A stretch of DNA of 64,000 nt from Clostridium pasteurianum (GCF_001705235.1 NZ_MCGV01000001.1:930001-994000); one strand, 5' to 3'. Positions 8,259 to 18,307 are shown, counted from the stretch's first letter. Notes: generated by a model from the sequence alone, not told the origin. Translations and numbers: made by a program.

Positions 8259-9545
8259 CTAATTTTTCTTAAGTCCAAATATCAGTATGATTGCAGCCGA
8301 TACTCCCATTATACATATTAATGAATACACAATTTTCTTATCTACTAAGACATTTTTTTCAGAGCTTTCTTTATAAAACTGAAGTAAACATCCCTCCCTA
8401 GAATCCAGAGCATACATACCATCATGAAAGACATGAATAGATTTAATTAGTGACTTATGAGTAAAGACTATGTCTCTTTCATCTTCACTTCCATACATTC
8501 TTAATATACAATTGTCAGTTTTATCATATACAAAAACACTATCTTTTATCCCTAAAAATCCATTTTTATCTACTGCTAGTGTATCTAAAGCACCAACTTT
8601 ATCATATTCATAAATAGGTGCTGGCGGATTTATATTCGGTACTTTGTCGAGTATTCTTTTATTTCTATTTTTAAATTTAGGAGAATCAATTGGATCACCA
8701 CCGCTGTAATCCGGCCATCCATACCATTTCCCTTTACCTATTTCATAAATATAGTCACTGTCCCCTTTAACAGGCCTACTGCCTCTATCTTCCATACCTC
8801 CTACAGCTGCTATTATTTTGCCCCTGTTATTAAAATCCATACCTGTTACATTTCTTATGCCCCATGCAAAAGTTTCCGCAGCATCAGTTTTTATGTTGTA
8901 TATTATAATGGAACTATTTCCCGGAAAATGTCCTGGTATTATCTGCCCTTTTATATTAGGAGTTTTATATGAAACAAAAGCTCCAGTATTTCCGGACCCA
9001 AAATTTATTCCTTTAAGTGTAATATTTTTAGGTGTTACATCAAAACTATATGGATTTTCATCAATCCATTTATTATCCTTTCCTACAACTCCATTATTAG
9101 TGACTGAGCCTATAGAAATATACAGGTACTTATCAGTAGCTAATAACTGTACATTTTTATAATCTCCAAAATTAGGTATATTATTTATTATCTTCACTAA
9201 TTTTTTCTTCTCTAAATCATAGCAATATACATCGTGGCCTGAGGAAAAGTATAGCTTATTATTATGATACACTAAACACATTATATTTTCACTAATATTA
9301 TTTACTATAACTGAAGTTTTTCCATTACTATATACAGCTTGTATCTTATTTTTATAAGCTATATAAAAGTTTTTATTTTCATCCTTAGCAAAATCTACTG
9401 CATCCCTAATACCTTTAAATTTTATTTGATACTTTATATTATTTTTACATTTAACAGTGTAATCACTATGTATATATGAATGTGTAATTCCAACCGCTGC
9501 AAATATAAAAATAACAAATATAAAAAACCTAATGATTCTTTTCAC
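8259..9545 (-). CDS. Membrane-anchored beta-propeller (sorbosone/glucose dehydrogenase-like)
   Basis: A 428-residue protein with a membrane segment near each end (residues about 5-22, and about 403-425 before the terminal KKN). Between them is a repeated beta-propeller-like region with AWGIRNVTGMDF, GKWYGWPDYSGGDPI and GALDTLAVDKNG, segments seen in the soluble quinoprotein glucose/sorbosone dehydrogenase family. GTG at 9545 is taken as start because GGGAGGATAGA stands just ahead; the ATG 48 bases upstream has no ribosome site. The propeller is probably outside the cell. Whether it binds PQQ or is only a scaffold cannot be told. Operon with the phospholipase-like gene. Confidence 0.75.
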   Translation of the reverse strand: MKRIIRFFIFVIFIFAAVGITHSYIHSDYTVKCKNNIKYQIKFKGIRDAVDFAKDENKNFYIAYKNKIQAVYSNGKTSVIVNNISENIMCLVYHNNKLYFSSGHDVYCYDLEKKKLVKIINNIPNFGDYKNVQLLATDKYLYISIGSVTNNGVVGKDNKWIDENPYSFDVTPKNITLKGINFGSGNTGAFVSYKTPNIKGQIIPGHFPGNSSIIIYNIKTDAAETFAWGIRNVTGMDFNNRGKIIAAVGGMEDRGSRPVKGDSDYIYEIGKGKWYGWPDYSGGDPIDSPKFKNRNKRILDKVPNINPPAPIYEYDKVGALDTLAVDKNGFLGIKDSVFVYDKTDNCILRMYGSEDERDIVFTHKSLIKSIHVFHDGMYALDSREGCLLQFYKESSEKNVLVDKKIVYSLICIMGVSAAIILIFGLKKN

Positions 9546-9699
9546 TCTATCCTCCCGTAAGGCACTTAAAATGCCTAAATTAAATTCTCTCATATTTAAT
9601 ATATTAATAATAACAAACTATATTCATTAGATTTTTGGTATATATTTTATAAAGGTATACATAAGTATTATCTGTAATAATAATTTTGCGGAGAGAAGT

Positions 9700-11202
9700 A
9701 TGAAATTAGATAGTTTTTATAAGGATACAATAGTATTAACCATATCAAATTTTGCAACAGGAATATTAAAATTTATATTTTCAGTAATTTTGTCAGAAAA
9801 GCTGGGTGCAGAAGGTGTTGGATTATACCAATTAATCATGCCTGTTTATGACTTATTTTGCTGTATAGTATGCGGCGGTCTTAATATAGCTGTATCAAGA
9901 AAAGTAGCCATGCTATCAAGTAAAAGTGATTATTCTAATATGAATTCACTTGTTAAAATTTGTTCTCTATTCAGCTTTATTTGGTCATTATTTATAAGTC
10001 TTGTTATGTTTTTTAGTTCAAACTTTATAGCAAGATCTTTTATAAAAGACATGCGTGCTCTATATTCACTTGAAGTTGTTTGCCCGGCATTAATTTTCAT
10101 AACATTATCATCTATTCTTAAAGGATATTTTTATGGTATTTCAAAAGCAAAAATACCAGCATACATAGACATACTTGAAAAGGCCGCTAGAGTTGGCATT
10201 GTCCTTGCCGTAATAACTATACTAATGCTTAAAACAATTTCAAGTACAGTTACAGCTGTTTATGCTGTTCTAAGTTTTGGAGAATTTATAAGTTTAGTTG
10301 CCCTTTATTTAGTATTTTTATTATACAAAAAAAAATTTGGACTCTCTAGTTCAATTATTGAAAGTAAAGGTCAAATTATTTTTGATGTATTTTCAGTTTC
10401 ATTACCACTTTGCGTAAACGGATTTGTATCATCATTACTTGCTGCTGCTTCAACACTCATACTTCCAGTAAGACTTGTACACGCTGGTTTTTTGCACAGC
10501 GAGGCATTGTCCATAATAGGTAAATTTTCTGGAATGGCATTAAATATAACATATTTTCCAATTGTAATTATTTATTCTATGGCAACAGTTCTAGTTCCTG
10601 AAATTTCTCAAAATTTGAACATAAGAGATTACTACAGCATAGAAAAAAGAATTGGTGAAGTTTTAAAAATATCATTTTTTCTCGGCACAATTACCTTACT
10701 TGTATGCTTAAGTATACCTAATCTGCTTGGAAAAGTATTTTTTGATAGAAATGATTTAGGTTATTACATAGCAGCCTCAGCTATATCTATGCCAATTTCC
10801 TATGCTTCAGCTTCAACTTTTGCCATTTTAAGCGGTCTTGGCAAACAAAATAAATTGCTTATAAATTCTCTTATAGTGTCTGTAGAAGAACTTGTTTTAC
10901 TTTATGCCTTAACTGGAATACGTGCAATAAATATTTATGGATATGCAATAACCCTTTTTGTAACAGGAGTTACTGGATATTACCTCAATATGAAAGACAT
11001 TAGAAAAGATTTCTATATACACTTTTATTTTATAGATATATTTATAGATTTTTTGATGTGCGTACTTATATATCTTGTGCTCAGTATATTAAATAATATC
11101 ATTCCAAACAGATTAGTATTAGTAAAAGCATCCATTATAATGTTAGTTGGTTTTTCTTTATTCACTTTCCTTATTGCAAAAATCAAAAATAAATTAAAAT
11201 AA
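9700..11202 (+). CDS. SpoVB-like lipid flippase (MOP superfamily)
   Basis: A 500-residue multi-pass membrane protein with about 14 hydrophobic segments, opening with the stage V sporulation protein B signature (SEKLGAEGVGLYQLIMPVY, GGLNIAVSRKVA, LKGYFYGISKAKIPA). MOP-superfamily members flip lipid-linked precursors; SpoVB acts in spore cortex peptidoglycan synthesis. The start follows GGAGAGAAGT. It is monocistronic, divergent from the propeller gene and convergent with the TetR gene. A second, more MurJ-like relative lies at 12031. A role in sporulation is inference from the family. Confidence 0.85.
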   Translation: MKLDSFYKDTIVLTISNFATGILKFIFSVILSEKLGAEGVGLYQLIMPVYDLFCCIVCGGLNIAVSRKVAMLSSKSDYSNMNSLVKICSLFSFIWSLFISLVMFFSSNFIARSFIKDMRALYSLEVVCPALIFITLSSILKGYFYGISKAKIPAYIDILEKAARVGIVLAVITILMLKTISSTVTAVYAVLSFGEFISLVALYLVFLLYKKKFGLSSSIIESKGQIIFDVFSVSLPLCVNGFVSSLLAAASTLILPVRLVHAGFLHSEALSIIGKFSGMALNITYFPIVIIYSMATVLVPEISQNLNIRDYYSIEKRIGEVLKISFFLGTITLLVCLSIPNLLGKVFFDRNDLGYYIAASAISMPISYASASTFAILSGLGKQNKLLINSLIVSVEELVLLYALTGIRAINIYGYAITLFVTGVTGYYLNMKDIRKDFYIHFYFIDIFIDFLMCVLIYLVLSILNNIIPNRLVLVKASIIMLVGFSLFTFLIAKIKNKLK

Positions 11203-11273
11203 TGCAAAATAATATTGCTTTACCTAGCTTAAATGAAAGACTATTTTTTCTCCGCCTCTCTTAAAAATTAAAA

Positions 11274-11846
11274 CTATATATTTATTATTCCTCGTAAAAC
11301 ATATTTAGTTATACTTTCTACAATAATATCAATGTCATTATTTTCATTACCATTCACAAGTTCATATACTGCTTCAGAACACAAAATGCCCAAAAAAGTG
11401 TATGCTAAAAACTTAGTTTCACCTTTCTTTATAATTCCCTCATCCATAGCTTCTTTTAAACTTTTTTGTATTTCAATTATATAACTTTCTATCACTTGCC
11501 TGAGTTCTTCCTGCCTGCGTTCATGTCCCCACACTTGACTCATAATTACATTAAAGAAATTTTTATTCTCACATAACATAACTACTTGATTTTTACATAA
11601 AGACATTAATTTATCTAAAGATTTTTCGTCTCCATTGATTGTTTTTTTTATATTTTTTCTTATAAACTTTATGCTCTCTGATATAGCGTATTTAAATATC
11701 TCTTCCTTACTTTTAAAATAATAATAAAGTGTTCCCTTAGAAACTCCAGCATTAGATGCTATATCATCCATAGTTGCTCTATCGTAACCGTTACAAGAAA
11801 AAACTTTAATGGCAGCGCCAAATATATCCTCTTTAGTTTTGTTCAT
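11274..11846 (-). CDS. TetR/AcrR family transcriptional regulator
   Basis: A 190-residue repressor with the N-terminal TetR helix-turn-helix (ATMDDIASNAGVSKGTLYYYFKSKEEIF) and an unrelated helical ligand-binding domain. The ATG at 11846 follows GGGGGG; the longer in-frame start 12 bases upstream would place the ribosome site inside the coding region. A perfect 10-bp palindrome lies just upstream of the gene and may be its operator. It is transcribed away from the flippase at 9700 and stands alone, so its target is probably itself and possibly genes elsewhere. Confidence 0.93.
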   Translation of the reverse strand: MNKTKEDIFGAAIKVFSCNGYDRATMDDIASNAGVSKGTLYYYFKSKEEIFKYAISESIKFIRKNIKKTINGDEKSLDKLMSLCKNQVVMLCENKNFFNVIMSQVWGHERRQEELRQVIESYIIEIQKSLKEAMDEGIIKKGETKFLAYTFLGILCSEAVYELVNGNENNDIDIIVESITKYVLRGIINI

Positions 11847-11873
11847 AATTCCCCCCATTTATGTTGTTTATAA

Positions 11874-11883
11874 TGACTAGTCA
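11874..11883. promoter_or_regulatory. Putative TetR-family operator
   Basis: TGACTAGTCA, a perfect 10-bp palindrome 27 bases before the regulator's start codon and downstream of a TATACT that would serve as -10 on the minus strand. The position suits autorepression. Assignment is inference. Confidence 0.5.
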
Positions 11884-11962
11884 GCATAAGCATATAGTAT
11901 AACATTTATGATTAATAAACAATATTTTATTATTACTTATAGCACTAATCTAGAAATGACAA

Positions 11963-12024
11963 AAAATAATATTAACTCAAGCATAGAAATTCTTTAATAT
12001 TAATTTCATGTCTGAGTCAATATT
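11963..12024 (-). terminator. Terminator of the MurJ-RluA-M20-FtsA-like operon
   Basis: Long interrupted stem (AATATTGACTC pairs with GAGTTAATATT, with inner ATGAAATT/AATTTCTAT pairing), followed on the minus strand by ATTTTTTGT. It lies just past the flippase stop codon. Confidence 0.65.
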
Positions 12025-12030
12025 TTGACT

Positions 12031-13653
12031 TTATTCCCTCATCATATTCATTATTCTATTCGGTATATGTCTTTTTAATTTACTTGGCATAGATTCCATA
12101 TCTCTCTTCCTTATGCCTCCTATAAATACTAAGACAATGCCATATACTACAACCGCAGCTAACATTGCAACCATTAGCGCTATTAAATTAACAAGATATT
12201 GAACTTTAAGTACATATCCTATAGAAAAATTCAAAATATAATATACACCATAAGCGGCCCCTCCCATGAAAATAGATGCAAAAAGAGGCTTTTTAATAAA
12301 TCTGAACATATGAAATTTTACATGATGCATAGATTTTTTCATAAGTAAATAATTTAGCAGTATAGTCGTACTAAAACCTAAGATACTTCCAATTATAGTA
12401 CCATATATATTTATCTTTGAATTTGCAACTAAAATATAATTAGTTGATATTTTAACCACTATACCTATTATAGAGTACAGTGTAACGGAATATAATTTAC
12501 CTGCTCCCTGCAGTATGCTTGTCTGAACCTGAAGTAAACACATAAATATTAAAACCTCCGCGCCCATGAGCATAATCTTATATCCTGACAATGAATTTGA
12601 ATAGATAAACTTATAAATTGGTTTACTTAAAATAGATAGACCTACTGCTGAAGGAATCGCTATAACAAAACATAGCCTAAAAGCATAATTTATTTTACCT
12701 GCTACTTTTTTTCTGTCTCTAACCGCCACTGCCGCTGAAATTGCTGGTAAAATTGCTACCGCAAGTGCACTTAAAACTGCTATGGGCACATTTATAAGTG
12801 TCTGATACTGTGCCAAACTTCCAACAAGACCTGTAGCCTTATAGTCTTGAATTCCTGCTATAAGAAGTCTCGCTTTAGTGTTTGTAGTATCCAATAGGTT
12901 TCCTAAATTCTGCATGCCAATGCAAACTGTTATTGGGAACGCATAATTAGCAATTCTATTTAATATTGCCCTGCTTGATCTTCTTCTAACTCCTTCTGGA
13001 TTTGTTCTGCCTATACCATTTCTTCTATCCATCCCATAAGTTATTATTAAATATAAAGCCGAGACAAAAGCACCTAATGTTGTACCAACAGTAGCACCTG
13101 CACAAGCCTGTTCAACACCATTTTTAAGAAGCAGTGCTGCAAATGCTAAAGAAAATATAGTATTAAAAAACTGCTCCAATACCTGAGAAACAGCTGTAGG
13201 TACCATATTGCCATTTCCCTGAAAGTAGCCTCTATATGTAGACGATATTGACGTAAACAAAATTGCAGGACTCAAAGCCATAACCGAAAGCTTTGCCTGT
13301 GGAAATTTCATTGCTACTGCAATATATTTTGCAAATACAAACATGATTAGTCCCATTACAAGTCCCAAAGTTATAAGAATAGCTCTGCACATTTTGAAAC
13401 TTTTATTGGCATCCTTGTAGTTTTTTGTAGCTACAAATTCTGAAACCAATTTAGAAATAGCTACCGGCACACCTGCATTTGTAAGCACATATACAAATGC
13501 ATAAATTTGATACGAAACACTATATATCCCAACAGATGTGGAACCACCAAGTATTTTAGTTAAAAGTGGAACATAGAGTAACGATAATAATTTACTTACA
13601 ATAGTTCCCATGGAAAGTACTGCGAACCCTTTAGAGGTAGATTGTTTCTTCAT
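12031..13653 (-). CDS. MurJ/SpoVB-type polysaccharide flippase
   Basis: A 540-residue MOP-superfamily membrane protein with about 14 membrane segments. The N-terminal KGFAVLSMGTIVSKLLSLLYVPLL and the SSTYRGYFQGNGNMVPTA segment match the Bacillus YtgP (MurJ-type lipid II flippase) subgroup. It is the last gene of a minus-strand operon, 12 bases after the RluA gene, with AAGGAGT before its ATG. The adjacent FtsA-like ATPase fits a cell-wall or cell-shape role, but whether this is the main lipid II flippase cannot be told from sequence. Confidence 0.85.
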   Translation of the reverse strand: MKKQSTSKGFAVLSMGTIVSKLLSLLYVPLLTKILGGSTSVGIYSVSYQIYAFVYVLTNAGVPVAISKLVSEFVATKNYKDANKSFKMCRAILITLGLVMGLIMFVFAKYIAVAMKFPQAKLSVMALSPAILFTSISSTYRGYFQGNGNMVPTAVSQVLEQFFNTIFSLAFAALLLKNGVEQACAGATVGTTLGAFVSALYLIITYGMDRRNGIGRTNPEGVRRRSSRAILNRIANYAFPITVCIGMQNLGNLLDTTNTKARLLIAGIQDYKATGLVGSLAQYQTLINVPIAVLSALAVAILPAISAAVAVRDRKKVAGKINYAFRLCFVIAIPSAVGLSILSKPIYKFIYSNSLSGYKIMLMGAEVLIFMCLLQVQTSILQGAGKLYSVTLYSIIGIVVKISTNYILVANSKINIYGTIIGSILGFSTTILLNYLLMKKSMHHVKFHMFRFIKKPLFASIFMGGAAYGVYYILNFSIGYVLKVQYLVNLIALMVAMLAAVVVYGIVLVFIGGIRKRDMESMPSKLKRHIPNRIMNMMRE

Positions 13654-13665
13654 AAGACTTACTCC

Positions 13666-14622
13666 TTAAAATTTAAATACATCCTTTTTTACTTTTTTAA
13701 ATATAGGTGGAAGAGCTTCTGCTATAGTTTTATTTTCCATGTAGTTTAACTTTTCAGGACAATTTCTAAATATAAGTTTGTATGCATACAAAAATTGATA
13801 ATTTAAACCAAACTTATTTTCAAAATAATTGTTAACATCCTTATTACCATACTTAGGATCACCTAAAATTGGATTACCTAAATGACTTAAATGTGACCTC
13901 AATTGATGACTTCTGCCTGTTAAAAGTTCAATTTCTATAAATGAAAAACTTCCACAGGTTTCTATTAGTTTAACTGACATAGAAACTTTCTTACTTCCCT
14001 CTACAAATTTATCAAATATTTTTGATTTGTTAGATGTTGTATTCTTTTTTATATAAGCCTCATAAATTCCATCCTTTATCTTACCTTTTACAATTGCAAG
14101 ATAAAATTTATTTATTCTTCTTTCCCTTATCATCTCATTTAAATCTTTTAAAGCTTCAAAATTTTTACCATATATTACTATACCAGAAGTATTTCTATCA
14201 AGTCTATTACATGGTGATGGTGTAAAAGTAACTTCATTCTCAGGAGCATAATCCCCCTTGTCATATAAATACGATAAAACATAGTCTGTAAGGGTTGGAG
14301 AATTTTTTTCTTTATCTGAATGTACTAAAACTCCAGGCCACTTTTCAACAAGCAGCATATTTTCATCCTCGTATACAACTTTGAAGTTGTTTTCAATTCT
14401 CACAAATTTTTTCTTTTTATTCTCTGATTTTATGTACTTTATTTCAAGTATATCTCCTTCTTCAAGGCTGTAATTTTCCTTTTTGCATTTTGAATCATTA
14501 ATCCTGACGTCACCTTTTCTGAATGCTTTATATATAGCACTTAGTGGAACATCCTTAAGCCATTTTCGTATGAATTTATCAACTCTCTGTCCTGCTTCAT
14601 TTGGTCCTATAACTATCTTCAT
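13666..14622 (-). CDS. RluA-family rRNA pseudouridine synthase
   Basis: A 318-residue protein: N-terminal S4 RNA-binding domain (GQRVDKFIRKWLKDVPLSAI, KGDVRINDSKCK), then the pseudouridine synthase core with catalytic Asp in NRLDRNTSGIVIYGK and the family's GRSHQLRSHLSHLGNPILGD. Architecture and length fit RluC/RluD-type enzymes that modify 23S rRNA; the exact uridine cannot be inferred. It sits 17 bases after the M20 gene and 12 before the flippase gene, with AGGAGG before the start. Confidence 0.93.
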   Translation of the reverse strand: MKIVIGPNEAGQRVDKFIRKWLKDVPLSAIYKAFRKGDVRINDSKCKKENYSLEEGDILEIKYIKSENKKKKFVRIENNFKVVYEDENMLLVEKWPGVLVHSDKEKNSPTLTDYVLSYLYDKGDYAPENEVTFTPSPCNRLDRNTSGIVIYGKNFEALKDLNEMIRERRINKFYLAIVKGKIKDGIYEAYIKKNTTSNKSKIFDKFVEGSKKVSMSVKLIETCGSFSFIEIELLTGRSHQLRSHLSHLGNPILGDPKYGNKDVNNYFENKFGLNYQFLYAYKLIFRNCPEKLNYMENKTIAEALPPIFKKVKKDVFKF

Positions 14623-14639
14623 TATTTCCTCCTGTGAAT

Positions 14640-15830
14640 TTATTTATCTGCTAATTTTCTCAAAGTTTCCGCTGCAGCTTTACACTGAAGTGCCACACCT
14701 ATAGGAAGACATTCTTCATCTATATCAAACAGGCTTCCATGTGCTGGATTTACTATTCCCTTATCTTCATTTCTTGAACCAAGATAATAAAAAACTGATG
14801 GTCTTTCCATAGAAAAATACGCAAAACTTTCAACACCCATACTAGGATCATCTAAAAGCACTACATTTTCTTCTCCTAACACCTTTGAAGCAAATCCTTT
14901 AAACATATTAAACATAGTATCATCATTATAAAGACATGGATAACTCTCATCTATATTTATCTCAGCTTTTGCTCTCATAGCATTTGCAGCTCCATTTACT
15001 ATTTCCTTTAATCTCTTCTTTGCAAATTCCCTGTCTTCTTTTTTCATAGTCCTTATTATTCCGCCTATTTTAGCTTCCTCAGGTATTACATTTTCTGCAG
15101 TAGTACCTCCATGAATATAACCTATAGTTAAAACAGAAGGATTTACAGGTGAAATTTCACGACTTACAAGAGTTTGAAGCATATTTACTATATTGCAAGC
15201 TGCAACAATAGGATCAACACCTGCATTAGGATGTGCACCATGAGTACCCTTACCTTTTATTTTTATTTGAAAAGGATTGGATGCTGCATTTACTACACCT
15301 TTTTTTATTCCAATTTTCCCACACTCTATATCTTCTGAAACATGAAGACCTATGATAGCATCAACATGAGGATTTTCAAGAACACCTTCTGAAATCATGA
15401 CAGGAGCTCCACCTGTAGTTTCTTCTGCTGGCTCAAAAAAAAGCTTCACATTACCCCAAAGTTCATCCTTCATACTATTTAAGATTTTAGCAGTTCCCAT
15501 TAAAATTGTGGTATGTGCATCATGTCCACATGCATGCATTTTACCTGCATTTTTTGAACAATATGATCTGTTTTCACTGTTTTCCATAAGTGGAAGTGCA
15601 TCCATATCTGCTCTTAACCCAACAGTTTTTCCTGTGTTCTTTCCTCTTATAATAGCACATATACCAGTTTTTGCAGTTTCATAATATTCTATTCCTTCAC
15701 TTTTCAAAAACTCTTTTACCTTACCACTGGTCCTTTGAAGTTCAAATCCCAGTTCAGGATGCTCATGAAAATCTCTTCTTCTCTCAACTAATTCATCATA
15801 TATTTTTTTAGCTTCCTCTATATAATTCAT
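14640..15830 (-). CDS. M20-family amidohydrolase (N-acyl amino acid hydrolase type)
   Basis: A 396-residue metal-dependent hydrolase of the M20D group. Metal-site motifs are visible: GLRADMDALP, MHACGHDAHTTILMGTAKIL, FFEPAEETTGGA and GLHVSEDIE, plus a late AHGSLFDIDEE. The dimerisation domain insertion is around residues 185-295. The ATG at 15830 has AGAAAGGAAA ahead; an in-frame GTG 18 bases upstream overlaps that site. Relatives cleave N-acyl or hippurate-type amides, or amino acid conjugates; the substrate here is unknown. Second gene of the FtsA-like to flippase operon. Confidence 0.92.
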   Translation of the reverse strand: MNYIEEAKKIYDELVERRRDFHEHPELGFELQRTSGKVKEFLKSEGIEYYETAKTGICAIIRGKNTGKTVGLRADMDALPLMENSENRSYCSKNAGKMHACGHDAHTTILMGTAKILNSMKDELWGNVKLFFEPAEETTGGAPVMISEGVLENPHVDAIIGLHVSEDIECGKIGIKKGVVNAASNPFQIKIKGKGTHGAHPNAGVDPIVAACNIVNMLQTLVSREISPVNPSVLTIGYIHGGTTAENVIPEEAKIGGIIRTMKKEDREFAKKRLKEIVNGAANAMRAKAEINIDESYPCLYNDDTMFNMFKGFASKVLGEENVVLLDDPSMGVESFAYFSMERPSVFYYLGSRNEDKGIVNPAHGSLFDIDEECLPIGVALQCKAAAETLRKLADK

Positions 15831-15860
15831 TTCATTTTCCTTTCTCACATGGTTATACTA

Positions 15861-17957
15861 TTATTCCCATCTGACTTCAATTACATCTTTATCATGTAAC
15901 TCATCGAAAAATTCAACCTTTCCTCCATTTAACTTTAGCACAAGATTGCCTTTTACACTGGTTAAATCAAATGGGAAATAATCAAATATATCCACAAATT
16001 TAAACTTGTCTTTTCCAGTCATCTTTATTGGATTATCATTTACAACTACCACAATGCTATTTTCATTTTCTACTTTTTCTGGAATTTCAATTTCCTTGTT
16101 TGAATTCTCCATATCTTTAACAAGTTCTTCTGTTTCTTCTGTCTCATGTACTTCTTCATTTTCATGAATTTCTTCATCCTTTTCACTATTACTATCATCA
16201 GAAGTCTCATCAGAAATCTCTTTCAATTTAGTATATATTTTGTCTCCCTCTTTTATGTTATAATTTTCGTTAAGCTGCCTGCCATTAATATAATAATTTT
16301 TATTAAGGTCATTATCAACATATTTTATATAATCTAATATTGTAGAAGGATAAACTGTTTCAACCTCATCACCTTCTGAAATTTCTGTATCTATACTTAC
16401 CTTGTTACCATTTATTATAAATATAGGATCTAAGTTCACAACTTCATCATCAATAAAGAATCCTAAACTAAATAAGTTTTTAACGTAATCCTTTATTAGT
16501 GGTGCTGCATCTACACCATTCTCAGCGTATTTTATCTCTATCTTATCGCTTTCTTTTACTTCAGCATCTATATTGGCTATAAACCCATTTATCCTAATTT
16601 CAGCATTTTTAGCAACAGTTCCAAATGCAACTCTCTTAACTCCATTTAAAGTAAATCTAACATTCTTACCATTTCTTCCTATAAGAAGTTTTGGATTTAC
16701 TCCCGCTTGAACTACTACGTCTTTTACTGTATGAACACTTGCATTAAAAATACTTATTATATTATCATTTAAAATAACATCTATAAAATCATTTCCAAAT
16801 CTCCTTATAGCTACAAGCGCTATACCAAGTACTGTAACTCCTGTGCTTCCAAGAGAGTTATCCTTGCATACACAATCAACTACAGATTCACGGCCCTTTA
16901 TGGCTAATCTCTGAGGAGGCATATTTAGCTTTTCTGCCAAAAGCTCTTTAAGCATAGGCGTATGTGCTCCCCCACCTACCAGAAATACTGCATTAGGTGC
17001 TTTGTCTCCATTTAATTCTACTATCTTACTTGCTACCTCTTCTGCTAATTTTTGAGCAGTCGGTTTTATAAGCTTTATTATTTCTTCACATTTTATTGTA
17101 TTTTCCATTCCAAGAACATCTGTATACGTAATTTCATCTTTAGCCGTACAGTTTCTCTTTATACCTTCTGCCGTGTTAAAATCCACAAGATAATTTTGAG
17201 CTATTACTTCTGTTATTTCATCCCCTGCAAACGGAACCATGCCATAAGCACTTATAGTATCCTTAGAACTTATAGCTATATCAGAAGTTCCTGCTCCAAC
17301 ATCTACAAGTGCTATGTTAAGAAGCCTTAAATTCTTTGGTACTGCTGCTTCCATTGCTGCTATAGGCTCAAGTGTAAGACTTTTTACATTTAAATTGACC
17401 TTAGCCATAACAGAATAAAGACTTTCAACTATAGATCTTGGCAGAAATGTAGCTATTACCTCTGCAGCTATTGATTCTCCTTTATGCGAAAGCAAATTTG
17501 ATATAGCATATCCATTTAGGAAATAGTTTTTAACACTATAACCAACACAGTATAACTTACCCTCAGTATCCTTATTTACTTCATCTTGAGCTTTTCTTAC
17601 TGCCGTTAGTTCTAGACTTCTTATAATATCCTTATCAATTTCCTTATCTTCATCTATACTTGTTTCTGATTTTACAGAAGCTGTTCGTAAAAATCTACCT
17701 GCTGCTGCTATTGCTACATCTTTTAACTTAAAGCCAAGTTCCTCTTCAAGCTCATTTTTCACTTTATTTACTGCTCGTGCAACAAGATTTATATCATGAA
17801 TCTGACCATCAACCATGGCTCTTTCTTCATGTTCAGTATACTTTTCTGAAATGACATTAAACTTTTTATCTTTTATAGAACCAACAGTTCCTATAACTGT
17901 TCTAGTTCCTATATCAAGTGAAAATATTAAATCATCTAAATTAATATTTATTGACAT
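15861..17957 (-). CDS. FtsA-like actin-fold ATPase with long C-terminal extension
   Basis: A 698-residue protein. The first 370 or so residues are an actin/Hsp70-fold ATPase of the FtsA/PilM type: FSLDIGTRTVIGTVG (phosphate 1), LTLEPIAAMEAAVP, ALVDVGAGTSDIAI (phosphate 2), FLVGGGAHTPMLKE (adenosine), with an FtsA-like 1C insertion near residues 85-160. After it come several small beta-rich segments, then a strongly acidic stretch (about residues 575-630, many Glu), then a final small domain. This is much longer than cell-division FtsA. It heads an operon with M20, RluA and flippase genes. A division or envelope role is plausible but not proven. Confidence 0.8.
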   Translation of the reverse strand: MSININLDDLIFSLDIGTRTVIGTVGSIKDKKFNVISEKYTEHEERAMVDGQIHDINLVARAVNKVKNELEEELGFKLKDVAIAAAGRFLRTASVKSETSIDEDKEIDKDIIRSLELTAVRKAQDEVNKDTEGKLYCVGYSVKNYFLNGYAISNLLSHKGESIAAEVIATFLPRSIVESLYSVMAKVNLNVKSLTLEPIAAMEAAVPKNLRLLNIALVDVGAGTSDIAISSKDTISAYGMVPFAGDEITEVIAQNYLVDFNTAEGIKRNCTAKDEITYTDVLGMENTIKCEEIIKLIKPTAQKLAEEVASKIVELNGDKAPNAVFLVGGGAHTPMLKELLAEKLNMPPQRLAIKGRESVVDCVCKDNSLGSTGVTVLGIALVAIRRFGNDFIDVILNDNIISIFNASVHTVKDVVVQAGVNPKLLIGRNGKNVRFTLNGVKRVAFGTVAKNAEIRINGFIANIDAEVKESDKIEIKYAENGVDAAPLIKDYVKNLFSLGFFIDDEVVNLDPIFIINGNKVSIDTEISEGDEVETVYPSTILDYIKYVDNDLNKNYYINGRQLNENYNIKEGDKIYTKLKEISDETSDDSNSEKDEEIHENEEVHETEETEELVKDMENSNKEIEIPEKVENENSIVVVVNDNPIKMTGKDKFKFVDIFDYFPFDLTSVKGNLVLKLNGGKVEFFDELHDKDVIEVRWE

Positions 17958-18307
17958 TAATCCTACCTCTTATTCAAAATTTTAATTAACCCTTTTAAGT
18001 TAAAAATCCAAGTAAAATATAAGGTCTTTCTTCTAAAACGAAAAAAAACCAATCAAAACCTGACACTTTTAACTTATATTCCACATTCATCTACTAAAAT
18101 TATATAATACTGACCAAAATTATTCAATAAAGTTTCTAATTTAAATATGTTTACAAAAATTTATATCATTAATGTTTTAACATTTAGCTTACAAATCACA
18201 TAAATTTAACATACTTATATGTTATTTATCCCTCATTTTATTGTTATGATTTACTTACAATAAAAAATTGATTTATATATAGTAAATAATTTGAAGGGGT
18301 GATTGCT
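17958..18307. other. Intergenic region between divergent genes, nothing identified
   Basis: About 350 bases of AT-rich DNA between the divergently transcribed FtsA-like and GtrA genes. It must hold both promoters, but no -35/-10 pair stands out enough to call and I see no structured RNA or repeat. Confidence 0.5.

Noticed and set aside
8818-9162. Plus-strand open frame opposite the propeller gene
   Set aside because: Antisense shadow; the minus-strand protein has recognisable motifs and an operon partner.
9700-13653. Tandem duplication of the two flippase genes
   Set aside because: They are on opposite strands and too different in sequence; they belong to different MOP subgroups.
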